From Actinomadura sp. DC4 (lineage in GTDB: Bacteria; Actinomycetota; Actinomycetes; Streptosporangiales; Streptosporangiaceae), in NCBI RefSeq assembly GCF_030406325.1, contig NZ_JAUEQY010000005.1, forward strand, positions 248,001 to 312,000: a stretch of 64,000 bases of DNA. The letters are read 5' to 3'. The notes below the pieces were generated by a model. It was not told the DNA's origin. It saw only the letters and a program-made list of their open reading frames with translations, and made no database searches. Of this stretch, positions 1-10,588 are shown piece after piece; the first letter of the stretch is position 1, and each line of letters begins with the position of its first letter. The position numbers and the translations under genes are program-made.

Positions 1-1
1 C

Positions 2-3000
2 GAGGGGCTCGGCCTCGTGCTCCTCGAACGCCTCTCCGACGCGCGTCGCAACGGCCATCCCGTGCTCGCCCTCCTCCGCGGCTCGGCGATGAACTCCGAC
101 GGCGCCTCCAACGGCCTGACCGCCCCGAACGGCCCGTCGCAGCGGCGCGTGATCGGCCAGGCCCTGGCCGGCGCGGGCCTGACCCCAGGCGACATCGACG
201 CGGTCGAGGCGCACGGCACCGGCACCACGCTCGGCGACCCGATCGAGGCGACCGCGCTGCTGGAGGTCTTCGGCGCCGGCCGTACGGAGGACCGGCCGCT
301 GTGGCTGGGCTCGATCAAGTCGAACATCGGCCACACCCAGTTCGCCGCCGGCGCGGCCGGGGTGATCAAGATGGTGATGGCCTTCCGGCACGGCCTGCTG
401 CCCAAGACACTGCACGCCGAGACGCCCTCGCCGCACGTCGACTGGTCCGCCGCGCCCGTACGGCTCCTGACCGAGCCGGTGCCGTGGGAGGCGAACGGGC
501 GTCCGCGCCGGGCCGGGGTGTCCTCCTTCGGCATCAGCGGCACGAACGCGCACGTCATCCTGGAAGCGCCGCCCGCCGAGCCCGGTGCCTCGATTGAGGC
601 CGGCGCCGGCGGTCCCCTGCCGTGGGTGCTGTCCGCCGCGACCCCGGCGGCGCTGCGCGACCAGGCCGCCCGCCTGCTCGCGCACCTGGACGAGCACCCC
701 GACCTGCGTCCCGCCGACGTCGGCCACACGCTGGCGACGGCACGGGCTTCGCTGGAGCACCGCGCGGCGGTCGTGGCCGCCGACGCCGAGGGCCTCCGCG
801 CCGGGCTCGGCACGCTCGCGGCGGACGACGCCGCGGACTCCGTCGTCACCGGCGTCGCCGTGGACGCCGACCGGGTGGTGTTCGTCTTCCCCGGCCAGGG
901 CGCGCAGTGGAAGGGCATGGCGGTCGAGCTGCTCGACTCCGCGCCCGTGTTCGCCGGGCGGATGCGCGAGTGCGACGAGGTCCTGCGGTCGATGGCGGAC
1001 TGGTCGCTGCTCTCCGTTCTGCGCGGCGAACCCGGCGCGCCCGATATGGACCTCATCGAGATCGTCCAGCCGGTCCTGTTCGCGGTGATGGTGTCGCTGG
1101 CCGAGCTGTGGCGCTCCTATGGCGTACGGCCCGCGGCCGTGGTCGGCAGCTCGCAGGGCGAGGTCGCGGCGGCGTGCGTCGCGGGCGCGCTGTCCCTCGG
1201 CGACGCGATGCGGATCATCGTCGTAAGGAGCCTGCTGTTCGCCGAGACGCTCGTCGGCAACGGCGCGGTGGCCTCGGTGGTGCTCCCGGCCGCCGAGGTG
1301 GAGGCCCGCCTGGCCCCGTACGAGGACAGGCTCGGGCTGGCCGGGCGCAACGGGCCAAGGCTGGTCTCGGTCGCCGGAGAGCAGGCCGCGCTGGAGGAGT
1401 TCACCGCCGCCTGCGCGGCCGACGGCGTACGGGCCCGGATCGTGCCCTCGACCGTCGCGTCGCACTGCGCCCAGGTCGACCCGCTGCGCGAGCGGCTGCT
1501 CTCCTCGCTCGGCGAGGTACGGGCCCGGTCCACGGACGTGCCGTTCTACTCGACGGTGACCGGCACGCTGATCGACACGGCCGAGCTCGGCACGGACTAC
1601 TGGTTCTGGAACGCACGCGAGCCGGTCGACTTCGAGGGCGCGGTGCGCGCGCTGCTCGCCGACGGCTACCAGGCGTTCGTCGAGCCGAGCGCCCATCCCA
1701 TCCTGGCCATGGCCGTGGCGCAGGTCGCCGACGACGCCGGGGCGCGGGTCTGCGCCGTGGGCTCGCTGCGCCGGGGCGAGGGCGGGCTGGACCGGTTCCT
1801 GGTCTCTCTCGCCGAGGCGCACGTGCAGGGCGTGGCCCTCGACTGGGCGGCGGTCTTCGCCGGCCACAGCCCTCGTCGCGTCGCGCTGCCGACCTACGCC
1901 TTCCAGCGGCGCCGCTACTGGCTGTCGAGCGCGCGCCTCACGACCGCGCCCGCGCCCGCGTTTGTGGAGGAGCCGGCGGAGGACCTCACCGGGCTGCCCG
2001 ATGCCGAAGGCACGCGCGCCCTGGTCCGCCGGCACGCGGCGGCCGTCCTCGGCTACGAGTCCGAGGACGAGGTGCCGGACGAGCGGGCGTTCAAGGAGCT
2101 CGGCCTGGACTCGATGACCGCCGTACGGCTCCGCGACCGGCTGGCCGCCGCGACCGGCCGGCGGCTGCCCGCGACCGCCGTCTTCGACCACCCGACCGTC
2201 GAGGCGCTCGCCCGGCACCTGCTCGGCGAGGACGCCCCCGCCGCGGCCGTCCCGGAGGCGCTTGCGACCGACGAGCCCATTGCGATCGTGTCGATGACCT
2301 GCCGCTTCCCCGGTGGCGTGTCCTCGCCGGAGGACCTGTGGCGGCTCGTCGCCGAGGGCCGCAGCGCGGTCACGCCGTTCCCCGAGGACCGCGGCTGGGA
2401 CCTGGAGGCGATCTACGACCCCGAGCCGGGCCGTCCGGGCAAGTCCTACGTGCGGGAGAGCGGGTTCCTCGACGGGGTCGACCTGTTCGACGCCGACTTC
2501 TTCGGCATCAGCCCGCGCGAGGCGCAGGGCATGGACCCGCAGCAGCGGCTGCTGCTGCACTCGGCGTGGGAACTGCTCGAACGGGCCGGCCTGGACCCGG
2601 CGTCGCTGCGCGGCAGCCGTACGGGCGTGTTCGCGGCGACCAGCGGCCAGGACTACACCGCGCTGATGGCCGGGATGGACGGCGCCGACGACTTCCTGAT
2701 CACCGGCGGCTCGGCGAGCGTGCTGTCCGGGCGCATCGCGTACGCCTTCGGCCTGGAGGGGCCCGCGGTCACGGTCGACACGGCCTGCTCGTCCTCGCTG
2801 GTCGCGCTGCACCTGGCCTGCCAGTCGCTGCGCCACGGCGAGTGCTCCCTGGCGCTCGCGGGCGGTGCGGCGATCCTCGCGACCCCGGCCGCGTTCGTCG
2901 CCTTCAGCCGCCAGCGCGGCCTGGCGCCCGACGGGCGATGCAAGCCGTTCGCAGCCGCCGCGGACGGCACGGCGTGGTCGGAGGGGGTCGGCCTGCTGCT

Positions 3001-6000
3001 GCTCGAACGCCTCTCCGACGCCGAGCGCAACGGCCATCAGGTGCACGCCGTGATCCGCGGCTCGGCGATCAACTCCGACGGCGCCTCCAACGGGCTGTCC
3101 GCTCCCAGCGGCCCCGCGCAGCAGCGGGTGATCCGCGCCGCGCTGGCGAGCGCCGGGCTCTCCGCTCGCGAGGTGGACGTCGTCGAGGCGCACGGCACCG
3201 GGACCCGGCTGGGCGACCCGATCGAGGCGCACGCGCTGCTGGCCACGTACGGGCAGGACCGCGAGGGGCCGCTCTGGCTGGGGTCGCTGAAGTCCAACAT
3301 CGGGCACACGCAGGGCGTCTCGGGGCTGGCCGGCGTGGTCAAGATGGTGATGGCGATGCGGAACGGGGTGCTGCCGCGCACCCTCAACGTGGACGCGCCG
3401 TCGCCGGACGTCGACTGGTCCGCCGGCGACGTCCGGCTCCTCACCTCGGAGGTGCCCTGGGAGGCGAACGGCCACCCGCGCCGCGCGGGCGTCTCCTCGT
3501 TCGGCGTCAGCGGTACGAACGCGCACGTCATCGTCGAGCAACCGCCGGTTCTCCCCCCGCCCTCGCCGGCCTCGCCGGGCGAGGGGCCGGTGCCGTGGAC
3601 GCTGTCGGCCAAGACCGAGGAGGCGCTGCGCGCCCAGGCCGCCCGGCTGCGTTCGCACGTGTCCTCGGAGCGTCCGGCGGACGTGGGGTTCTCACTGGCG
3701 ACCACGCGGTCCTCGTTGGCGCATCGCGCGGTGCTGGTCGGGTCCGCTCAGGAGTCGTTCCGGCGCGGGCTGGACGCGCTCGCGCTCGGCGGGTCCCACC
3801 CCGGCCTGGTCCGTGGAGTGGCGCGGCGGCCGGGCGGGCTGGCGCTCCTGTTCGCCGGGCAGGGGGCGCAGCGGGCGGGCATGGGACACGAGCTGTACGA
3901 CACCTACTCGGTGTTCGCGACGGCGTTCGACGAGGCGTGCGCGGCCGTCGACGCCCACCTCGACGAACCGGTACGCGACGTCGTCTTCGCCGCCGGCGAG
4001 TCACTGTCCCGGACGGTGTTCGCCCAGGCGAGCCTGTTCGCGTACGAGGTCGCGTCGTACCGGCTGCTGCGGTCGTTCGGGCTGCGCCCCGGCCACCTGC
4101 TGGGCCACTCGATCGGCGAACTCGCCGCCGCGCACGTGTCCGGCGTGCTGTCGCTGGAGGACGCGGGCACGCTGGTCGCGGCGCGCGGCCGGCTGATGCA
4201 GGCGCTGCCGCCCGGCGGGGCGATGGTGGCCCTGGCGGTGTCGGAGGAGGAGACGGTCGCGTCGCTGGTCCCGGGCGTGGCGCTCGCCGCCGTCAACGGC
4301 CCGGCGGCCACGGTGATCTCCGGTCCGGAGGACGCGGTGCTGAGCCTCGCCTCGGAATGGAGCGCGCGGGGGCGGCGCACGAAACGGCTGCCGGTCGGCC
4401 ACGCCTTCCACTCACCCGCGATGGACCCGATGCTGGCGGCTTTCGGCGAGGTCGCCGAGGGTCTGACGTTCGCCGCACCGCGCATCCCGATCGTGTCGAA
4501 CGTCACCGGTGACCTGGCCACCGAGGAACAGCTCCGCTCGCCCGCGTACTGGGTGGACCACGTCCGCCGGTCGGTGCGCTTTCTCTCCGGCGTACGGTGC
4601 CTGGCCGACCAGGGCGTACGGAACTTCCTGGACGTCGGCCCGGACGGGGCGCTGGCCGCGGCGACGCGGGAGTGCCTGGACGGCGCCCTGCCCGCGGACA
4701 CCTCGACCGTGTTCGCGCCGGTGTCCCGCCGCGACCGGCCGGAGAACGAGACGCTGCTCACGGCACTGGGCCGCCTGCACGCGCGGGGCGTCGAGGTCGA
4801 CTGGACCCCGGTCTTCTCCCGCCACCGGCCACGCCGGGTCGACCTGCCGACCTACGCCTTCCAGCCGAAGAGCTACTGGCTCCGTACGCCGGCCGCCGCA
4901 TCGGCTTCCGCATCGGCCACCGCGTCTGCCTCCGTACCGGCCACCAGGCCGCCCGCCGTGCCGGCCAACGTCCCAGCTCCGGCCTCCACCTCCGCTTCGA
5001 CCCCACCCCCCGCCACCACCCGGGGCAGCGCTTCCGGCCTGGGCGGCGCCGCCACCCCGGGCCGACCTTCCGCCCCCGCGCCTACCTCGGCTCCCGCTCC
5101 CACCTGTGCTCCCCCCGCCCTCCCCACCTCCGCCGAGGCGGGGCCGCCGGACGCCGCGCGCCGGGACCTGGCCGGCCTCTCCCCGAAGGAGCGTCGGGCC
5201 GAGCTGCTGGGCCTGGTCTCCACCCACGTGGCCGCCGTACTCGGGCACGAGACCGCCGGCGGCCTGGACGCCGACCGGGCGTTCACGGAGCTGGGCTTCG
5301 ACTCCCTCACCGCCTCCGAGCTGGCCGAACGGCTCGGCACCGCCGTCGGGCGGCGGCTGCCGACGGTCGCCGTGTTCGACCACCGCACCTCGGCGGAGCT
5401 GGCCGCCCACCTCGACACGCTCGTGCTGACCGAGGCCGTCACCCAGCAGGGGGAGCCCGCGATCGGCGGCGGGTTCAGCGCGATGTTCGGGCGGGCCATC
5501 GAGCTGGGCAAGTCCAACGAGTTCATGGACTTCCTGGACGTGGCGTCCCGCTTCCGCCGCGACTTCACCGCCGAGACCGACCTCCCGCCCGAGGAGCCGG
5601 TACGCGTCACGAACGGCGACCGGGCGCCCGCGATCGTGTGCGTCCCGGGCTTCATCGGGATGCCGGGCCCGCAGCAGTTCACGAGGTTCGCCGCGAGTTT
5701 CCGCGACGAGCACGAGGTGTCGGTGCTCAGGCATCCCGGTTTCGTCGCGGGGGAGCCGCTGCCCGCCGACATAGACGCCGCCGTACGGCTGCACGCGCGG
5801 ACCCTGCTGTCCCGGTACGGCGAGACGCCGTTCGTACTGGTCGGGCTCTCCTCGGGCGGCCTGGTGGCGCAGACGCTGGCGGCGCATCTGGAGGGCCTCG
5901 GCGTCACCCCGGCCGGGGTGGTGCTGCTCGACACGTTCGGCCCGCACCTGGACCACATCGTCGAGGACCTGATCCCGGAGTTCGCGTCCCGCCTGTACGA

Positions 6001-6280
6001 CGCCCACGTGGAGATGGGCTACGGGGCCGAGGACGACTGGCTGACCGCGATGGGGCGCTATGTGGCGTTCCCGTGGAAGGTCCACGACCTCGCGGCGCCG
6101 ATCCTCATGCTCCGGGCGACCGAGCCGCTGGTCGAGTGGACCCGCGACGACGACTGGCGTACGAGCTGGCACGACGCCGAGACCACGGTGGACGTACCCG
6201 GCGACCACTTCAGCATGATGGGCGAGCACGCGGACACCACCGCGCGAGCGGTACGTGACTGGCTCCGCCGCCTCTTCTAA
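2..6280 (+). CDS. type I modular polyketide synthase, final two modules with thioesterase (5' partial)
   Basis: The reading frame is open from base 2, so the gene starts before the window. Domains in order, residues counted from base 2: C-terminal part of a ketosynthase (HGTGT and SNIGHTQ motifs, 1-190); acyltransferase (FPGQGAQ 295, active-site context GSSQGE near 381, VASH near 484); ACP (LGLDS near 704); complete KS (DTACSSS near 926); second AT (FAGQGAQ 1283, GHSIG 1367, HAFH 1467); a Pro/Ala/Ser/Thr-rich linker about 1630-1720; ACP (LGFDS near 1766); thioesterase (GLSSGG near 1947, GDHF near 2066). No KR, DH or ER fits between either AT and its ACP. HAFH is the malonyl signature; VASH resembles the methylmalonyl YASH class. 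The enzyme should perform the last two extensions, leave both beta-keto groups and release the chain. Odd point: the first AT has Ser where GHSQG usually has His. Confidence 0.97.
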   Translation, partial: EGLGLVLLERLSDARRNGHPVLALLRGSAMNSDGASNGLTAPNGPSQRRVIGQALAGAGLTPGDIDAVEAHGTGTTLGDPIEATALLEVFGAGRTEDRPLWLGSIKSNIGHTQFAAGAAGVIKMVMAFRHGLLPKTLHAETPSPHVDWSAAPVRLLTEPVPWEANGRPRRAGVSSFGISGTNAHVILEAPPAEPGASIEAGAGGPLPWVLSAATPAALRDQAARLLAHLDEHPDLRPADVGHTLATARASLEHRAAVVAADAEGLRAGLGTLAADDAADSVVTGVAVDADRVVFVFPGQGAQWKGMAVELLDSAPVFAGRMRECDEVLRSMADWSLLSVLRGEPGAPDMDLIEIVQPVLFAVMVSLAELWRSYGVRPAAVVGSSQGEVAAACVAGALSLGDAMRIIVVRSLLFAETLVGNGAVASVVLPAAEVEARLAPYEDRLGLAGRNGPRLVSVAGEQAALEEFTAACAADGVRARIVPSTVASHCAQVDPLRERLLSSLGEVRARSTDVPFYSTVTGTLIDTAELGTDYWFWNAREPVDFEGAVRALLADGYQAFVEPSAHPILAMAVAQVADDAGARVCAVGSLRRGEGGLDRFLVSLAEAHVQGVALDWAAVFAGHSPRRVALPTYAFQRRRYWLSSARLTTAPAPAFVEEPAEDLTGLPDAEGTRALVRRHAAAVLGYESEDEVPDERAFKELGLDSMTAVRLRDRLAAATGRRLPATAVFDHPTVEALARHLLGEDAPAAAVPEALATDEPIAIVSMTCRFPGGVSSPEDLWRLVAEGRSAVTPFPEDRGWDLEAIYDPEPGRPGKSYVRESGFLDGVDLFDADFFGISPREAQGMDPQQRLLLHSAWELLERAGLDPASLRGSRTGVFAATSGQDYTALMAGMDGADDFLITGGSASVLSGRIAYAFGLEGPAVTVDTACSSSLVALHLACQSLRHGECSLALAGGAAILATPAAFVAFSRQRGLAPDGRCKPFAAAADGTAWSEGVGLLLLERLSDAERNGHQVHAVIRGSAINSDGASNGLSAPSGPAQQRVIRAALASAGLSAREVDVVEAHGTGTRLGDPIEAHALLATYGQDREGPLWLGSLKSNIGHTQGVSGLAGVVKMVMAMRNGVLPRTLNVDAPSPDVDWSAGDVRLLTSEVPWEANGHPRRAGVSSFGVSGTNAHVIVEQPPVLPPPSPASPGEGPVPWTLSAKTEEALRAQAARLRSHVSSERPADVGFSLATTRSSLAHRAVLVGSAQESFRRGLDALALGGSHPGLVRGVARRPGGLALLFAGQGAQRAGMGHELYDTYSVFATAFDEACAAVDAHLDEPVRDVVFAAGESLSRTVFAQASLFAYEVASYRLLRSFGLRPGHLLGHSIGELAAAHVSGVLSLEDAGTLVAARGRLMQALPPGGAMVALAVSEEETVASLVPGVALAAVNGPAATVISGPEDAVLSLASEWSARGRRTKRLPVGHAFHSPAMDPMLAAFGEVAEGLTFAAPRIPIVSNVTGDLATEEQLRSPAYWVDHVRRSVRFLSGVRCLADQGVRNFLDVGPDGALAAATRECLDGALPADTSTVFAPVSRRDRPENETLLTALGRLHARGVEVDWTPVFSRHRPRRVDLPTYAFQPKSYWLRTPAAASASASATASASVPATRPPAVPANVPAPASTSASTPPPATTRGSASGLGGAATPGRPSAPAPTSAPAPTCAPPALPTSAEAGPPDAARRDLAGLSPKERRAELLGLVSTHVAAVLGHETAGGLDADRAFTELGFDSLTASELAERLGTAVGRRLPTVAVFDHRTSAELAAHLDTLVLTEAVTQQGEPAIGGGFSAMFGRAIELGKSNEFMDFLDVASRFRRDFTAETDLPPEEPVRVTNGDRAPAIVCVPGFIGMPGPQQFTRFAASFRDEHEVSVLRHPGFVAGEPLPADIDAAVRLHARTLLSRYGETPFVLVGLSSGGLVAQTLAAHLEGLGVTPAGVVLLDTFGPHLDHIVEDLIPEFASRLYDAHVEMGYGAEDDWLTAMGRYVAFPWKVHDLAAPILMLRATEPLVEWTRDDDWRTSWHDAETTVDVPGDHFSMMGEHADTTARAVRDWLRRLF

Positions 6281-6300
6281 TGATCGAAAGGAAGATCGAA

Positions 6301-7479
6301 ATGGAACCAGTGACGATGCCGACCGAACGGACCACCCCGTTCGACCCGCCCGAGGAACTCCGCCGGCTTCGCGAGCAGAACCCGGTGACACCCCTCCGCT
6401 ATCCGGACGGCCACATCGGCTGGCTGGTCACGGGGCACGCCGCGGCCCGTACGGTGCTGTCCGACCCGGCGTTCAGCGCCCGCCTCGAACTCAAACGCCT
6501 GCCCGTGGGGCCGCCCGCCGACCCGGACCAGGTGCAGCCGGCTCCTCCGGGCTACTTCCTGGCGATGGACCCCCCGGACCACACGCGCTACCGCCGCCTC
6601 CTGGGCGGCCGTTTCACCCCACGCCGCATGCGGGCCCTCGAGTCGGGCATCGAGGCGATCATCACGGACCAGCTGGACGAGATGGAAAAACTCGGCGCCC
6701 CCGCCGACCTGGTGGAACGCTTCGCCCTCCCGGTGCCGTCACGGGTGATGTGCGAGCTGCTGGGCGTCCCGTACGAGGACCGCGCCCATTTCCAGAGCAT
6801 CTCCGGGGCCTTGATGGGCTTCGACGTGGCGAAGATGCAGGAGGCGTACGTCGGGATCAACGAGTACCTGTACGGCCTGGTCCAGCGCAAACGCGCCGAG
6901 ACCACCGACGACCTCCTCGGCGAGCTGGTCGCGCAGACCGACCTGGACGACGTGGAACTCACGAGCATCGGCTTCCTGCTGCTGATCGCCGGTTTCGAGA
7001 CCAGCGCGAACATGCTCGGCATCGGCACGTTCGCCCTGCTGACCGCCCCGGACCAGCTCGCCGCGGTGCGCGCCGACCCGGACCTGATGCCGGACGCGGT
7101 GGAGGAACTGCTGCGCTACCTGGCGATCCCGCAGTACGGCCTGACCCGTACGGCCGTGAAGGACGTGGAGGTGGAAGGCCAGACGATCAGGGAAGGCGAG
7201 GTGGTGACGGTGTCGATCCCGGCCGCCAACCGCGACCCGAAACGCTATCCGGACCCGGACCGCCTGGACGTGACCCGTTCGGCCACGGGCCACGTGACGT
7301 TCGGCCACGGCATCCACCAGTGCATCGGCCAGGCGCTGGCAATGCTGGAAATGCGCCTCGGCTTCACCGCCCTGTTCGACCGCTTCCCGAACCTGCGGCT
7401 GGCCGTCCCGGCCGAGGAGGTCGAGATGCGAGCGGCCAGCCAGATCTACGGGGTGCACAGCCTGCCCGTCGAGTGGTGA
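6301..7479 (+). CDS. cytochrome P450, polyketide tailoring candidate
   Basis: A 392-residue soluble bacterial P450. The heme-ligand loop FGHGIHQCIG places the cysteine at residue 341, and the I-helix oxygen-activation motif reads AGFETS near 230, with Glu in place of the common Asp. An ATG at 6280 overlaps the PKS stop (TAATG), but the ATG at 6301 has AAAGGAAG at a good distance, so 6301 is preferred; either way the gene is coupled to the PKS. It probably oxidises the released polyketide. It needs a ferredoxin and reductase, and none is encoded nearby. Family assignment is firm; the substrate is inferred from context. Confidence 0.95.
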   Translation: MEPVTMPTERTTPFDPPEELRRLREQNPVTPLRYPDGHIGWLVTGHAAARTVLSDPAFSARLELKRLPVGPPADPDQVQPAPPGYFLAMDPPDHTRYRRLLGGRFTPRRMRALESGIEAIITDQLDEMEKLGAPADLVERFALPVPSRVMCELLGVPYEDRAHFQSISGALMGFDVAKMQEAYVGINEYLYGLVQRKRAETTDDLLGELVAQTDLDDVELTSIGFLLLIAGFETSANMLGIGTFALLTAPDQLAAVRADPDLMPDAVEELLRYLAIPQYGLTRTAVKDVEVEGQTIREGEVVTVSIPAANRDPKRYPDPDRLDVTRSATGHVTFGHGIHQCIGQALAMLEMRLGFTALFDRFPNLRLAVPAEEVEMRAASQIYGVHSLPVEW

Positions 7480-7569
7480 GCCTCGGGTCGGCCGTGATTG
7501 TCAGTGGTGATCAGTAGTCTGTGCCTGCGTTGGAGACCGGTCTGAGCACCTCATGAGGTCCGCGGCTCA

Positions 7570-7639
7570 AGGAGGGTGGGTACGGAACCATTCCCGGATA
7601 CGTCCCGGAATCGGCAGAATCCCACAACCCCACCCTCCT
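7570..7639. terminator. large inverted repeat between convergent genes
   Basis: AGGAGGGTGGG at 7570-7580 pairs exactly with CCCACCCTCCT at 7629-7639. The 48-base loop contains a weaker TTCCCGGA/TCCCGGAA pairing. It lies between the 3' end of the P450 and the 3' end of the opposing gene at 7686, so a bidirectional terminator is the natural reading. There is no clear T-run. Confidence 0.5.
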
Positions 7640-7685
7640 GCCGCAGCACGCCCGGGAAGACCCTGACGGCCCATCTTCACAGTCT

Positions 7686-8327
7686 CTAGCAGAAGACGAT
7701 CGCCGCTCCGGTCTTGATCGAGTGCTTCGCCGCGTTGATGAGCTGCAGGCAGATGTAGGACTCGGTGGCGTAGCGCTGCCAGCCCTCGCCGTTCGGCGTT
7801 TCCGCGTCTGTGGCCGCGGAGACCTCGTCCGACCCGGGATCGAGGTCTTCAGGCAGACCGAGGGCGGCGGCGATGGCGCGGGCCTCCGCCAGCAGGCGTA
7901 CCGACGACCCGAGGTAGGCCCCCGTCAGGCGTTCGTCGATGATGACCTCCTCGAAGTCGACCGGCACGTAGTAGCCCTCGCAGTCGGAGTGGTGGACCAG
8001 GTGGTCGAATCCGCCCGCCGTGTCACCTGGCACTTCCAGGTAGGCGTCCTCGAGCAACGGGTCTTTCGTCGCGCTCTGCCCGTTCAACGGCTCGGGCAGG
8101 CTCCCGGTCTCCACCAGGTGAACGGCGAGGCGCCGTACGGTGTGCAACGAGGAATAGCCCCAGAAGTCCAACCATTCGGCCTTCTGCCCGTCGGGCTCAG
8201 GCTCGGTCCACGGCCCGGCTCCGGCTTCTTCGAGCAGCTCCCGAATCACCACGAGGTCCTCGCGGACCACATCGGAGTCTTCATCCTCAGCGTCGGCCAG
8301 AATGCCGACGACCACGTCCAGTCCCAT
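7686..8327 (-). CDS. hypothetical protein, acidic, possible immunity-type protein
   Basis: A 213-residue acidic protein with no signal peptide or membrane segment, and no enzyme motif I can name. It starts MGLDVVVGILAD and has a conserved-looking core (HHSDCEGYYVPVDFEEVII) and a C-terminal helix ending GAAIVFC. Proteins that open this way are common as single-copy cytosolic hypotheticals in actinomycetes. It ends 37 bases after the SUKH-like gene to its right in the same direction, so the two are probably co-transcribed. SUKH proteins are often immunity proteins, so an immunity role here is possible, but that rests on proximity only. Confidence 0.75.
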   Translation of the reverse strand: MGLDVVVGILADAEDEDSDVVREDLVVIRELLEEAGAGPWTEPEPDGQKAEWLDFWGYSSLHTVRRLAVHLVETGSLPEPLNGQSATKDPLLEDAYLEVPGDTAGGFDHLVHHSDCEGYYVPVDFEEVIIDERLTGAYLGSSVRLLAEARAIAAALGLPEDLDPGSDEVSAATDAETPNGEGWQRYATESYICLQLINAAKHSIKTGAAIVFC

Positions 8328-8364
8328 GACCCGGCATGCTGCCAGCGCGGTACGACAAGTCCGC

Positions 8365-8820
8365 CTACAGCTTCAACGCCGACGCGAACTCGGGAAAAGT
8401 CGGCGCCACGGTCCGCCAAGCGCACCGCGTCGGATCCGTCCAGAAGTCGCTGCCGACCACCCGAGGCTCCTCACCGCGATAGTCCAAGGCGATCGCCACA
8501 TCATCCCCGGGCACCCGATTGACCGCGATGAGGACAGCGCGTTCGGCGTCGAGCCATGGGAGTTCGACCGGGCCGGCGGAGCCGCGAGCCGTACGGAACA
8601 GCCGGGACAGCGCCCTGTCGTCGGCGAACAGATCCAAGGACCGCGACTCCCGGCGCATCTGCCGAACATCGGGCAAGAAGTCGAGCGGCTCGGGGAACCA
8701 CGGCGACACCTCGTGCAGCCTCTCGTCTCCAGGATGCATCCAACGACCCTCGGCCAGCAGCTCAAGGAGAAGGATCGGCAAGGGGAGTCCACGGACGTGG
8801 GACTCGGATTCAAGGTCCAC
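8365..8820 (-). CDS. SMI1/KNR4 (SUKH)-like protein
   Basis: A 151-residue protein. Its second half (AVLIAVNRVPGDDVAIALDY, then a WTD-containing strand and a final FASAL helix) matches the SUKH fold: acidic beta-sheet core followed by a closing helix. The frame is open much further upstream, but family-like sequence begins at about 8820, so I place the start at the GTG there; the ribosome-binding site is weak and the start is uncertain. SUKH proteins act as immunity proteins to nuclease toxins or as general protein-interaction modules. No toxin gene is adjacent. Confidence 0.7.
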   Translation of the reverse strand: MDLESESHVRGLPLPILLLELLAEGRWMHPGDERLHEVSPWFPEPLDFLPDVRQMRRESRSLDLFADDRALSRLFRTARGSAGPVELPWLDAERAVLIAVNRVPGDDVAIALDYRGEEPRVVGSDFWTDPTRCAWRTVAPTFPEFASALKL

Positions 8821-8939
8821 ATACGGAGACTGACAGAAGCGGCGAGACGGCCCGATGGAACGCTCGTCACAGACGGGTGAAGGCGCGGCGGTACGCGCTC
8901 CGCGCTCAGAGAGGGCGGCGCGGTCCTCGCCGAGATGAC

Positions 8940-9527
8940 CTAACGCCCGGTGGGCTTGGCGCGTACGTGCAGGCGTTCGCCCTGGGGGCCGAACAGGCTC
9001 AGGAACTCCACCGGTTCGGCGTCCGCGTTCACCATCGCGTGCGGGATGTGCGTGTCGAACTCGGCGGCCTCCCCCGCGGTCAGGACCAGGTCGTGCTCTC
9101 CCAGAAGCAACCGCAGCCGGCCGGACAGGACGTACAGCCACTCGTATCCCTCGTGAGCGCGCTGGTCCGGCTTGGCGAGCGGGGCGTTGCCGCCGGGCAG
9201 GATCTGCTTGTACGCGCGCAGCGCGCCGAGCTGGTTCGTCAGCGGGATGTACGTCACGCCGCAGCGCGTGAACGGGCGCGCGTGGATGCGGGGATCGCCG
9301 GTCGCGGGCGCGCCGACGAGCTCGTCGAGCTGTACGCCGTGCGCCTTGGCCAGCGGAAGCAGGAGTTCGAGCGTCGGCTTGCGCTGACCGGCCTCCAGCC
9401 GGGACAGCGTGCTCAGCGAGATGCCGGTCATCTCGCTGAGCCGGGCGAGCGTCGTGCCGTGCTCCCGGCGCAGCGCCTTCAGCCTCGGCCCGACTCCGGT
9501 CAGCACGCTCGCGATGTCCTCGCTCAT
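8940..9527 (-). CDS. XRE-family regulator with C-terminal cupin domain
   Basis: 195 residues. Residues 12-67 are a Cro/CI helix-turn-helix (RLSEMTGISLSTLSRLEAGQ), and residues about 105-185 are a cupin barrel (YEWLYVLSGRLRLLLGEHDL, then EAAEFDTHIPHA). This is the MerR/SutR-like class of one-component regulators in which a small ligand or metal binds the cupin. It is divergent from the flavoprotein at 9593; the 65-base gap holds palindromes, so that gene is its likely target, with autoregulation. An upstream in-frame ATG at 9563 would add twelve residues that lie inside the putative operator, so 9527 is preferred. Confidence 0.9.
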   Translation of the reverse strand: MSEDIASVLTGVGPRLKALRREHGTTLARLSEMTGISLSTLSRLEAGQRKPTLELLLPLAKAHGVQLDELVGAPATGDPRIHARPFTRCGVTYIPLTNQLGALRAYKQILPGGNAPLAKPDQRAHEGYEWLYVLSGRLRLLLGEHDLVLTAGEAAEFDTHIPHAMVNADAEPVEFLSLFGPQGERLHVRAKPTGR

Positions 9528-9535
9528 TCTTGTAT

Positions 9536-9564
9536 TTGCCACTATGGCAAGAAGGTTTGTCAAA
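9536..9564. promoter_or_regulatory. palindromes in the XRE/flavoprotein divergent promoter
   Basis: TTGCC-actat-GGCAA (9536-9550) and TTTGTCAAA (9556-9564) are perfect inverted repeats in the 65 bases between the divergent starts. On the minus strand the second one contains a consensus TTGACA -35 hexamer. They are candidate binding sites for the XRE-cupin regulator; regulation is inferred from position only. Confidence 0.5.
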
Positions 9565-9592
9565 TCTACGACCTCTGCCGCACCATCGCCGC

Positions 9593-10588
9593 ATGACAGC
9601 GAAGACGCACTACGAAGTCGTGATCATCGGCGGTGGCGCGGCCGGCCTGAGCGGCGCGCTCACCCTCTCCCGCGCCCGCCGCGAGGTCCTGGTGATCGAC
9701 GCCGGCCGGCCGCGTAACGCCCCGGCCGGACACGTCCACACATACCTCTCCAACGAGGGCATCCCACCCGCCGAGCTCCTCGCCAACGGCCGCCGGGAGG
9801 TGACCGGGTACGGCGGCGAGATCGTCACCGGTACGGTGACCGCGGTCGAGCGTACGGACGAGGGGTTCCGCGTCGCGCTCGGCGACGGCACCACCGTCAC
9901 GGCGGACCGCCTCCTGGTCACCACCGGGCTCGTCGACGAACTTCCGGACGTTCCCGGCCTCGATGAGCGCTGGGGGCGCGACGTCCTGCACTGCCCGTAC
10001 TGCCACGGCTGGGAGGTACGCGACCAGGCGATCGTCGTCCTGGCCACCGGGCCGATGGCCGTCCACCAGGCCCTGCTCTGGCGGCAGTGGAGCAAGGACA
10101 TCACGCTCCTCACCGCGGAACCCCTGGAAGACGACACCCGGCTCGCCGCCCGCGAGATCCGGATCGCGGTGGGACGGGCGACCTGCCTGGAAATCGTGGA
10201 AGACCGGCTCACCGGCGTACGGCTCGACACCGGCGACGTGGTCCCGTGCGACGCCCTGACGACGACCACCCGCCTGACCGCCCGCGCCGAGCTGCTCGCC
10301 GGCCTCGGCCTGGAGCCGACGGAGCAGCGGATGGGCGAGCACGTGGTCGGCACCTACATCGCCGCGGACCCGTTGGGTGCGACGGAGGCCCCCGGAGTGT
10401 GGGTGGCCGGAAACGTGGCCGCCCCGTTCGACCAGGTCATCGGCTCGGCCGCCGCGGGCGTACGGGCCGGGGCCGCCATCAACGCCGACCTCATCGCCGA
10501 GGAGACCCGGCGTGCCGTCGCGGAGAGGGAACAGGCGCTGAGCCGGGAACCCCAGGACGCGCGGTACGGCGAGGAAGACGCGCGATGA
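9593..10588 (+). CDS. NAD(P)/FAD-dependent oxidoreductase, thioredoxin-reductase-like
   Basis: 331 residues. The N-terminal FAD Rossmann motif is IIGGGAAGLSGALTLSRA, and the mid-protein redox pair CPYC (HCPYCHGWE near residue 128) sits where thioredoxin reductases carry CxxC. The closing FAD motif is GVWVAGNVAAPFDQVIGSAA. This subfamily is widespread in actinomycetes beside XRE-cupin regulators; the electron acceptor is unknown. The C-terminal 16 residues (LSREPQDARYGEEDAR) do not belong to the fold: they are a copy of the repeat that leads into the methyltransferase at 10808. The stop overlaps the next ATG as ATGA. Confidence 0.92.
   Translation: MTAKTHYEVVIIGGGAAGLSGALTLSRARREVLVIDAGRPRNAPAGHVHTYLSNEGIPPAELLANGRREVTGYGGEIVTGTVTAVERTDEGFRVALGDGTTVTADRLLVTTGLVDELPDVPGLDERWGRDVLHCPYCHGWEVRDQAIVVLATGPMAVHQALLWRQWSKDITLLTAEPLEDDTRLAAREIRIAVGRATCLEIVEDRLTGVRLDTGDVVPCDALTTTTRLTARAELLAGLGLEPTEQRMGEHVVGTYIAADPLGATEAPGVWVAGNVAAPFDQVIGSAAAGVRAGAAINADLIAEETRRAVAEREQALSREPQDARYGEEDAR

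Noticed and set aside
4412-6391. 659-codon open frame on the minus strand across the PKS end
   Set aside because: The product is Arg/Gly/Pro-rich and low in complexity, with no domain; it is the third-position shadow of the PKS in high-GC DNA.
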